From positions 40,667-104,666 of the forward strand of contig JAFQFD010000026.1 of the NCBI GenBank assembly GCA_017415715.1: DNA of 64,000 nt, in the 5' to 3' direction. This DNA comes from Bacteroidales bacterium. GTDB lineage: Bacteria > Bacteroidota > Bacteroidia > Bacteroidales > UBA932. Below, one piece after another: positions 54,669 through 61,339 of the stretch (within the stretch, counting starts at the first letter, position 1; the number at the start of each line of letters is the position of its first letter). The notes under the pieces are model-generated. The model was not told the origin of the DNA. It worked only from the letters and a program-made list of their open reading frames with translations, and did not search any database. Both the position numbers and the translations under genes were made by a program.

Positions 54669-56070
54669 AGAAGCCGAAGTAGTTGTCGGCGTTGTTGTAT
54701 GCTATGTCCTTGACCATCTGGTGGAGGAATGCCATCTCGCTCTGAGGAAGCTTTCCGTTCTGGATGTCTTCACCGATGAGGTTGCAGAGGATTCTTCTGA
54801 AGTACTCATGGCGAGGATATGACAGGAAGCTGCGTGAGTCGGTCAGCATGCCGACGAAGCGGCTGAGGAGACCGAGTGACGAGAGAGCGTTCATCTGCTT
54901 CTTCATGCCGTCTTCCTGATCGAGGAACCACCATCCTGATCCGAGCTGGATCTTGCCAGGGCATGTACCGTCGTTGAATGTATATGCCATTGTGGCAAGC
55001 ACCTCGTTGTCCTTTGGATTGAGGTTGTAGAGGATGGTCTTTGTGAGCTTGTTCTCGAGGGCGAGCTTGTTGAGGAACTTGTGTCCTGCGGCAGCGCACT
55101 GAACGTCGTGGATAGCGTCGTATCCTGTGTCAGGTCCGAGAATGTTGAACATGCGGGTGTTGTTGTCGCGGATGGCTCCGATGTGGAACTGCTGAGCCCA
55201 GCCCTTTGCATGGTCCATGCGGGCAAAGTCGAGAAGGATCGCACTGCGGAACTTGAGCACCTCTTCCCATGTAGGCTGCTTGCCAGCGAGGGTGTTGCGG
55301 AATATCTTGTCGATCTCCTCAAGCTCGAAGTCTTCTGCGTAGAATGTCTCGAGACCATGGTCTGAAAGACGGCTGCCCATCTCGTGGAAGAAGTCGTGAC
55401 GCTTCTGGAGAGCGTCGAGGAGGTCCTGGTAGCTGTTGATGGCAACTCCGGACACATCGCTCAGCTTCTGGATGTATTCCTTATACTGCTCAGGCTTCTC
55501 GATCACCATAGCCTTGTCCGGCCTCCATGCAGGAAGAACCTTCACTCCGAACGGATTCTCATTGATCTGCTTGTGATATTCGAGAGAATCTGCAGGATCG
55601 TCTGTTGTGCATACGACCTTTACATTGAATCTCTTCATCAGCTCCTGGCCTCTGTATTCCTCTGTCTGAAGCTTTGCAGTACACTCGTCATAGATCGCGC
55701 GAGCTGTCTGAGGATTGAGGAGATCATAGATGCCGAAAACTCTTGCGAGCTCGAGGTGAGTCCAGTGATAGAGAGGATTCCTCATGGTGTAAGGCACTGT
55801 CTGTGCCCATTTCTCGAATTTCTCATAGCTGTCGCGTCCGCCGGTTATGAACTCTTCCGGTACACCGTTTCCGCGCATCGCTCTCCACTTGTAGTGGTCT
55901 CCTCCGAGCCATACTTCAGTGAGGTCCTTGAACTGGTGGTTATCTGCAATCATCTTTGGCACGAGGTGGCAGTGGTAGTCGATGATAGGCATCTTCTCTG
56001 CACTCTCGTGATAGAGCTCACGCGCGAAGTCGTTGGTGAGCATAAAGTCTTCGTTGATGAATGGTTTCAT
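54667..56070 (-). CDS. uxaC: Glucuronate/galacturonate isomerase
   Basis: Uronate isomerase converting D-glucuronate to D-fructuronate and D-galacturonate to D-tagaturonate. Amidohydrolase-like TIM barrel of 467 aa. MKPFINEDFMLTNDFARELYH opens the family; IDYHCHLVP near 30-38 carries the metal-site His residues; LGGDHYKWRAMRGNG near 55-69, FGIYDLLN, VVCTTDDPADSLEYHK near 200 and GMLTDSRSFLSYPRHEYFRR near 418 are diagnostic. It stands alone on the minus strand, divergent from uxaBA, and serves both hexuronate branches. Confidence 0.97.
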   Translation of the reverse strand: MKPFINEDFMLTNDFARELYHESAEKMPIIDYHCHLVPKMIADNHQFKDLTEVWLGGDHYKWRAMRGNGVPEEFITGGRDSYEKFEKWAQTVPYTMRNPLYHWTHLELARVFGIYDLLNPQTARAIYDECTAKLQTEEYRGQELMKRFNVKVVCTTDDPADSLEYHKQINENPFGVKVLPAWRPDKAMVIEKPEQYKEYIQKLSDVSGVAINSYQDLLDALQKRHDFFHEMGSRLSDHGLETFYAEDFELEEIDKIFRNTLAGKQPTWEEVLKFRSAILLDFARMDHAKGWAQQFHIGAIRDNNTRMFNILGPDTGYDAIHDVQCAAAGHKFLNKLALENKLTKTILYNLNPKDNEVLATMAYTFNDGTCPGKIQLGSGWWFLDQEDGMKKQMNALSSLGLLSRFVGMLTDSRSFLSYPRHEYFRRILCNLIGEDIQNGKLPQSEMAFLHQMVKDIAYNNADNYFGF

Positions 56071-56100
56071 ATGTTATTCTGTATTTAGTGTTGTCTTCTA

Positions 56101-56108
56101 CAAATATC
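56101..56108 (-). promoter_or_regulatory. uxaC: Possible promoter -7 box for uxaC
   Basis: GATATTTG on the minus strand differs from TAnnTTTG at the first base; 30 nt before the uxaC start. Confidence 0.35.
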
Positions 56109-56215
56109 GTCAGATTAGTCTTTGCAATTTATAAAAATTGACCAAAAGAATATGAAAAATTGACAATCACCGATAAATATAATAAAATTCACACGACGGA
56201 CCGAGATTTTTTATA

Positions 56216-56223
56216 TATTTTTG
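56216..56223 (+). promoter_or_regulatory. uxaB: Promoter -7 box for uxaB-uxaA
   Basis: TATTTTTG matches TAnnTTTG, 57 nt before the ATG at 56281. The divergent uxaC-uxaB space (210 nt) is strongly A/T-rich and otherwise shows no clear operator. Confidence 0.5.
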
Positions 56224-56280
56224 TTCTTGTCATAAATTGGACAACCAGCGTAAAACAATAACTGTAAAAACAATAACATT

Positions 56281-57717
56281 ATGGAAGCATTAAACAGAAC
56301 GACTGCCAAGGTCAATCAGTATCCGACCAGGATCATACAGTTCGGTGAGGGAAATTTCCTCAGGGCATTTGTTGACTGGATCGTGTGGAACACAAACCAG
56401 AAGACAGACTTCAACGCAGGTGTTGTAGTCGTACAGCCTATCGACAGGGGAATGGTGGATATGCTCAACTCTCAGGACGGACTTTACCATGTGAACCTCC
56501 AGGGCATTGACAAGGGAGAGCCTGTAGACTCTATCCAGCTCATAGATGTCATCAACAAAGGTCTCAATCCATACACCCAGAATGAGGAATTCATGGCTCT
56601 TGCAGAGGACCCGAACATCCGTTTTGTAATTTCCAATACAACTGAGGCAGGCATCGCATACGATCCTTCATGCAAGCTTGAGGACAAGCCTGCTTCTTCA
56701 TATCCGGGCAAACTCACACAGCTCCTGTATCGCAGATATCAGCATTTCTCAGGTGATCAGTCAAAGGGTCTTATCATTCTCCCTTGCGAGCTCATCTTCC
56801 TCAACGGAAAGGAACTCAAGAAGTGCATCTATCAGTATATCGACCTCTGGGAACTCGGAGAAGGCTTCAAGGCATGGTTCGAAAATGCATGCGGAGTATA
56901 CTGCACGCTCGTAGACCGCATTGTTCCTGGTTATCCGAAGGATACAATCGACCAGATCCACGAGCGCATAGGATATAAGGACAACCTCGTGGTCAAGGGC
57001 GAGATCTTCCATCTTTGGGTGATCGAAGCTCCGGAGTCTGTAGCAAAGGAATTTCCTGCAGACAAGGCTGGCCTGAACGTTCTCTTCGTGCCAAGCGAGG
57101 CTCCATATCACGAGAGAAAGGTTACCCTTCTCAACGGACCTCATACAGTTCTTTCTCCTGTAGGATACCTCTCAGGTCTTGACACAGTGAAGGAATGCGT
57201 GGAGGATCCTGAAGTCGGTCAGTTCGTGAAGAAGGTGATGTATGGCGAGCTCCTCGAGACTCTCAATCTTCCAAAGCCTGAGCTTGAGGCATTTGCGGAT
57301 TCAGTAGTTGAGCGTTTCGTAAACCCATACGTGAAACATTTCGTGACCAGCATCATGCTGAACTCATTCCCTAAATACAAGACACGCGACCTTCCGGGTC
57401 TGAAGACTTACCTTGAGCGCAAGGGTGAGCTTCCGAAGGGCCTCGTTCTCGGTCTGGCAGCCATCATTACATATTATAAGGGTGGAAAGAGGGGAGATGT
57501 CGAGATCGTTCCTAACGATGATGCGGCGATCATGGCTCTTCTCAAGGACCTCTGGGCGACAGGAGATGTACGCAAGGTGGCCGAAGGCGTGCTTGCGGCA
57601 GAGTTCATCTGGGGCGAGAACCTCAATGAAGTGCCAGGCCTCACAGATCTCGTGGTCGCAGACCTTGAGCTTATTCAGAATGAGGGAATGAGAGCAGCAG
57701 TAAAGACTGTAATCTAA
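56281..57717 (+). CDS. uxaB: Tagaturonate reductase (altronate oxidoreductase)
   Basis: NAD-dependent long-chain dehydrogenase reducing D-tagaturonate to D-altronate, 478 aa. The N-terminal Rossmann start IIQFGEGNFLRAFVDWIVW, FVISNTTEAGIAY near 117-130, CELIFLNGKELKKCI near 163-177 and VDRIVPGYPKD near 210-220 match UxaB. The C-terminal helical domain contains KVTLLNGPHTVLSPVGYLSGL near 279-299. The next gene starts 4 nt after the stop. The leader is A-rich without Shine-Dalgarno. Confidence 0.95.
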   Translation: MEALNRTTAKVNQYPTRIIQFGEGNFLRAFVDWIVWNTNQKTDFNAGVVVVQPIDRGMVDMLNSQDGLYHVNLQGIDKGEPVDSIQLIDVINKGLNPYTQNEEFMALAEDPNIRFVISNTTEAGIAYDPSCKLEDKPASSYPGKLTQLLYRRYQHFSGDQSKGLIILPCELIFLNGKELKKCIYQYIDLWELGEGFKAWFENACGVYCTLVDRIVPGYPKDTIDQIHERIGYKDNLVVKGEIFHLWVIEAPESVAKEFPADKAGLNVLFVPSEAPYHERKVTLLNGPHTVLSPVGYLSGLDTVKECVEDPEVGQFVKKVMYGELLETLNLPKPELEAFADSVVERFVNPYVKHFVTSIMLNSFPKYKTRDLPGLKTYLERKGELPKGLVLGLAAIITYYKGGKRGDVEIVPNDDAAIMALLKDLWATGDVRKVAEGVLAAEFIWGENLNEVPGLTDLVVADLELIQNEGMRAAVKTVI

Positions 57718-57721
57718 TACT

Positions 57722-59215
57722 ATGGCAGAATTCATAAAGATAAACCCGGCCGACAACGTGGCCGTGGCAATAAACGATGTCGAGGCCGGAGTCGGCTTCG
57801 GCGTCGATGGCGTATCCATCACGACTCTGACAAAGATTCCATCCGGCCATAAGGTGGCCCTGAAGGATCTGGCAGAAGGCGAGGATGTCGTTAAGTACGG
57901 ATTCCCTATAGGACACCTTCTTCAGGCTGTTCCGCAGGGAGGGCTCATTGACCATTCAGTCCTGAAGACCAATCTCGATGGACTTCTTGAGTATACATAT
58001 CAGCCTGATCTTATGGAGATAGCTCCGGCTCAGACCAAGGCAACGTTCAAGGGCTATCGCCGTGCGGACGGCCGTGTCGGCATCCGCAACGAGCTCTGGA
58101 TCATACCGACAGTGGGATGTGTGAACGGAGTCGTGCAGAATATCCAGAAGCAGTTCGAGGCTGAGATGGCTGCATATCCGGGCATAGAGAAGGTGATTGC
58201 ATTCCCTCACAACTATGGATGCTCGCAGCTCGGCGGAGACCATGAGAACACAAGGAAGATCCTTGCAGACATGGTTCATCATCCGAATGCTGCAGGTGTG
58301 CTTGTGGTAGCTCTCGGTTGTGAAAACAACCAGCTTGGCGCATTCCGTGAGCTTGTCGGCGAGGTCGATGAAACCAGAGTCAAGTTCATGGAATCACAGA
58401 AGATCCATGGCGATGAAGTGGAGTTCGGCCTGGGCCTTCTGCGTGAGATCGCGGAGGCGGCCAAGAACGATGTTCGCGAGGATATTCCAGTAAGCGAGCT
58501 GAGGGTCGGCCTCAAGTGCGGAGGCTCCGACGGATTTTCCGGCATTACTGCCAATCCGCTCCTCGGTCGCTTCTCAGACTGGATCGTTGCTCAGGGAGGT
58601 ACGACAGTTCTTACTGAAGTGCCGGAGATGTTCGGTGCGGAGACTATTCTCATGTCACGTTGTCAGGACGAAGCGACCTTCGACAAGACAGTGCATCTGA
58701 TCAATGACTTCAAGGCATACTTCATGAAGAACGACCAGCCGGTGTACGAGAACCCTTCTCCAGGCAACAAGGCAGGTGGTATATCAACACTTGAGGAAAA
58801 GTCTCTCGGATGTACGCAGAAGTCAGGAAACTCCATCGTTCGCGATGTCCTCCTCTATGGAGACCGTCTCAAGACCAGAGGACTCAATCTGCTCAGCGCG
58901 CCTGGCAATGACCTCGTGGCCTCGACGGCCCTCGCGGCATCAGGCTGCCAGATAGTCCTCTTCACGACAGGACGCGGCACTCCGTTCGGAACATTCGTGC
59001 CTACAGCCAAGATATCTACCAACAGCACTTTGGCGGCAAACAAGCCATTGTGGATAGACTTCAACGCAGGAGCAATCGTAGACGGAACACCGGTCGAGGA
59101 GGTCGATCAGGCATTCATAGACTTCGTTATCGGAGTCGCTTCTGGAGAACACACCAACAACGAAAAGTCAGGCTACAGCGAAATCGCAATCTTCAAGTCA
59201 GGTGTAACGCTTTAA
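57722..59215 (+). CDS. uxaA: Altronate dehydratase
   Basis: Iron-dependent dehydratase converting D-altronate to KDG, 497 aa as a single chain. Residues ~1-95 are the SAF-type N-terminal domain (IKINPADNVAVAI, IPSGHKVALKDL). The C-terminal catalytic domain carries GYRRADGRVGIRNELWIIPTV, HNYGCSQLGGDHENT near 163, VALGCENNQ near 199 and LKCGGSDGFSGITANP near 262, with the cysteines expected for the metal site. It completes the galacturonate branch, co-transcribed with uxaB, and ends at a strong terminator. Confidence 0.96.
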   Translation: MAEFIKINPADNVAVAINDVEAGVGFGVDGVSITTLTKIPSGHKVALKDLAEGEDVVKYGFPIGHLLQAVPQGGLIDHSVLKTNLDGLLEYTYQPDLMEIAPAQTKATFKGYRRADGRVGIRNELWIIPTVGCVNGVVQNIQKQFEAEMAAYPGIEKVIAFPHNYGCSQLGGDHENTRKILADMVHHPNAAGVLVVALGCENNQLGAFRELVGEVDETRVKFMESQKIHGDEVEFGLGLLREIAEAAKNDVREDIPVSELRVGLKCGGSDGFSGITANPLLGRFSDWIVAQGGTTVLTEVPEMFGAETILMSRCQDEATFDKTVHLINDFKAYFMKNDQPVYENPSPGNKAGGISTLEEKSLGCTQKSGNSIVRDVLLYGDRLKTRGLNLLSAPGNDLVASTALAASGCQIVLFTTGRGTPFGTFVPTAKISTNSTLAANKPLWIDFNAGAIVDGTPVEEVDQAFIDFVIGVASGEHTNNEKSGYSEIAIFKSGVTL

Positions 59216-59218
59216 CTG

Positions 59219-59249
59219 AATAAGGGTCGGAAAATTTCCGACCCTTATC
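59219..59249. terminator. Bidirectional terminator
   Basis: TAAGGGTCGGAAA and TTTCCGACCCTTA form a 13-bp perfect stem with one central base, located between convergent uxaA and the DUF2807 gene. The core AAGGGTCGG reappears in the terminator at 61251. Confidence 0.8.
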
Positions 59250-59251
59250 TG

Positions 59252-60133
59252 CTATAGACCTCCGCGGACAATGTTCATGTCGGAAGACATGTGACTGATT
59301 GCCGGATCGCCGTAGTAAGTCAGCCTGCATGTGCGGTCCACGTCGAGAAGAAGCTCGTCGGTTGCCTTCACTCTGGCTTTGCTGGCTCCGCTGAGCTCGA
59401 CAGATGCTTTCCTTACCATATAGTCCTTCGCGTCTATATTGCATGCTCCCGAGCCTTCCAGCTCCAGATTGTTGCCCTGTCCTTCCATATCAAGGTGTGC
59501 CGCACCTGAACATTCGATGGAGCTGTCGGCATATTCTCCCTTGAATCTTAATTTGGCAGCTCCGCTCAATTCTCCTTCCATCTCTGTTCCATTTCCGGCG
59601 AAAGACACATTTGCAGCTCCGCTCATATCCAGCTCGACTTTCTGGAAGTTACCGGCCAATGATACATTGGCAGCGCCGCTTGCGTCAATGGAAAGGCGTC
59701 TGCCGCTGATCTGAAGCGGGCCGCCCAGATTTGCCGCGCCCGAAAGATCGAGTTCAAGGTCAGATGCCTTGAATTCCCCTTCAAACGAAATTGACGATGC
59801 CCCTGAAAGTTCGATTTCATCTATTTCTGTCATCTGGAGAAAGACCTTGATCGGCTTGTGGCTGGAGTTTCTTATCTTGCGCGGAAGTTCGTCCATTCCA
59901 AGATACAGGCTCAAATCGTATGAAGAATATGAAACTTTCATATATGGTTCATATTCACTGTCATATATTATTTCCACCTTGTCAGCTGAACCGGCGGTCA
60001 CATGGATTTCATATGTAAATGACGCGTCTATGCCTGTTATTTTGCCGAAGCTGTAAGTCTTTGACTTTTCTTCCGCTGATGCAGCCGCGATGAATGTCAG
60101 CGCAGCTGCCAATGTCAACAATGTTCTTCTCAT
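59252..60133 (-). CDS. DUF2807 head GIN-domain protein, secreted
   Basis: Exported protein of 293 aa with a signal peptide cleaved near ASA-EEK. The mature part is a right-handed beta-helix-like DUF2807 (GIN) domain built of short repeats ending in SGAS, SGAA or SGAC: at least nine such turns are visible between ~115 and 250 (LELDLSGAANLGG, LSIDASGAANVSL, VELDMSGAANVSF and so on). Family members are annotated as putative auto-transporter adhesins, but the role is unknown. It is the last gene of an operon with an ECF sigma factor and a putative anti-sigma factor, a common Bacteroidota arrangement, and is probably a target of that sigma factor. Confidence 0.85.
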   Translation of the reverse strand: MRRTLLTLAAALTFIAAASAEEKSKTYSFGKITGIDASFTYEIHVTAGSADKVEIIYDSEYEPYMKVSYSSYDLSLYLGMDELPRKIRNSSHKPIKVFLQMTEIDEIELSGASSISFEGEFKASDLELDLSGAANLGGPLQISGRRLSIDASGAANVSLAGNFQKVELDMSGAANVSFAGNGTEMEGELSGAAKLRFKGEYADSSIECSGAAHLDMEGQGNNLELEGSGACNIDAKDYMVRKASVELSGASKARVKATDELLLDVDRTCRLTYYGDPAISHMSSDMNIVRGGL

Positions 60134-60144
60134 GATGTTATCTA

Positions 60145-60615
60145 TTATAGTTCGTTATTCATTTCGTGTGCATAATATTCCTTGACTCTGCCAAGTGCCT
60201 GGAGCTTTGCCCCATAATATTCGTCCAGGATCTTTCTCCGCTCTTTAGGTGCCAGTTCATCCGGCAGCAGCGAATACATCGGGATGGCTTCCGCTGTTAT
60301 AGACCGGATTGTGTTCCCTACAGCCTCCAGGTCCTGTGGGTATGAATTCTCCACTAAGCTCATGATTTCGACTTCCGAGCGGGCGATTCCTTCAAGTATC
60401 CTGTTCAGATGGAGTTTTTCGTCATTGTTATAGTAACCTGTCACGAAAAGCACCAGCACGGCAGCAGCGGCAGCAGCAGGAAGAATCCAACGCAGTCTTA
60501 TCTGTATTGTTCTTTTCCTTGTCTTTGCCATCAGCCGGTCAAGACTGCCTTCGGGTACAGGGACCATGTCAAATGCCTCCCGGTTATCCTTTACGTATTT
60601 CTCAAGATTGTCCAT
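60145..60615 (-). CDS. Putative anti-sigma factor, single-pass membrane protein
   Basis: Protein of 156 aa with a cytoplasmic N-terminus (~1-40, EKYVKDNREAFDMVPVPEGSLDRLMAKTRKR), one transmembrane helix (~43-61, Ala-rich) and a periplasmic helical C-terminus. No zinc-binding anti-sigma motif is seen. The assignment rests on topology and on a 14-nt overlap with the ECF sigma gene. This type is often left as hypothetical in Bacteroidota genomes. Confidence 0.65.
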   Translation of the reverse strand: MDNLEKYVKDNREAFDMVPVPEGSLDRLMAKTRKRTIQIRLRWILPAAAAAAVLVLFVTGYYNNDEKLHLNRILEGIARSEVEIMSLVENSYPQDLEAVGNTIRSITAEAIPMYSLLPDELAPKERRKILDEYYGAKLQALGRVKEYYAHEMNNEL

Positions 60616-61111
60616 TGTCTGTTTTCTTAAGCATGGCTGCGAGCTTCTGACGGCCTCGCATGTAAAGTGTTCTTATTGTGCTTTCCTTGGCGGATGTAAT
60701 CTGTGCAATCTCTTCATAATCATATCCTTCGAAGAGGTGCAGTGACAGAACCAGTCTGTAGTGGTCCGGCAATGAAGCCATTGCCTCCTTTATCCTGCCG
60801 ATGTCATATTCCGCTTCTTCTGCAGAGTCGCATATTGTTTCGGGAGGTTCTTCTCTCGCGCATCTCTCCAGAAAGTTCCTGTATCGATGCCTTTCACGAA
60901 GTTTGTCTATGGATTTCCTTATGCATACACTTGAAAGCCAGCCAGACAGCTCCCGAAGTTCCTTCTTGCGTGCAAAGTCATGATACTTCAGGAGGGTGTC
61001 ATGCATGACTTCTTCGGCGTCGGAGGGGTCACCGACGATCCGCAGGCTCATATTGTATAGCCTGCGGGAATGTCGGTCATAAACCTGCCTTATGTCCATA
61101 GTTTCTTCCAT
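60602..61111 (-). CDS. ECF sigma-70 family RNA polymerase sigma factor
   Basis: ECF sigma factor of 169 aa. Region 2 (~8-75): VYDRHSRRLYNMSLRIVGDPSDAEEVMHDTLLKYHDF, then ELSGWLSSVCIRKSIDKLRERHR for -10 contact. Region 4 (~105-160): LPDHYRLVLSLHLFEGYDYEEIAQITSAKESTIRTLYMRGRQKL-type helix-turn-helix. The ATG at 61111 is chosen; the Met at residue 5 is also possible. A GCAAC-N16-CGTCTTATAG element upstream looks like an autoregulated ECF promoter. Confidence 0.92.
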   Translation of the reverse strand: MEETMDIRQVYDRHSRRLYNMSLRIVGDPSDAEEVMHDTLLKYHDFARKKELRELSGWLSSVCIRKSIDKLRERHRYRNFLERCAREEPPETICDSAEEAEYDIGRIKEAMASLPDHYRLVLSLHLFEGYDYEEIAQITSAKESTIRTLYMRGRQKLAAMLKKTDNGQS

Positions 61112-61130
61112 CTGTCAAGTCCGTTTTCAC

Positions 61131-61161
61131 CTATAAGACGCCTGCCGGATCAGTCTGTTGC
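61131..61161 (-). promoter_or_regulatory. Putative ECF promoter of the sigma/anti-sigma/DUF2807 operon
   Basis: On the minus strand GCAAC (61161-61157) and CGTCTTATAG (61140-61131) are separated by 16 nt, the classic ECF spacing. It lies 19 nt before the sigma gene start. An overlapping TAAATTTG (61168-61161) could be a housekeeping -7 box. Confidence 0.55.
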
Positions 61162-61250
61162 AAATTTAATTGAAAATTTCTGGTTAATGTCGCGTTTTAC
61201 TCTTTCGGGGCGTATTCTGTAAAATGGTGAATGTCAGGGTTTTAAATTAA

Positions 61251-61278
61251 CAAGGGTCGGTATTTTTACCGACCCTTG
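61251..61278. terminator. Terminator of the GH31 gene
   Basis: CAAGGGTCGGTA and TACCGACCCTTG form a perfect 12-bp stem with a TTTT loop. It lies downstream of the minus-strand GH31 gene and upstream of the ECF operon. The rest of 61169-61339 holds nothing else I can support. Confidence 0.7.
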
Positions 61279-61339
61279 AATGGATAATGCGCTGATTGCT
61301 AAATGTTTATGCAATGCGTCTGTTTTGTCGCCTTAATGG

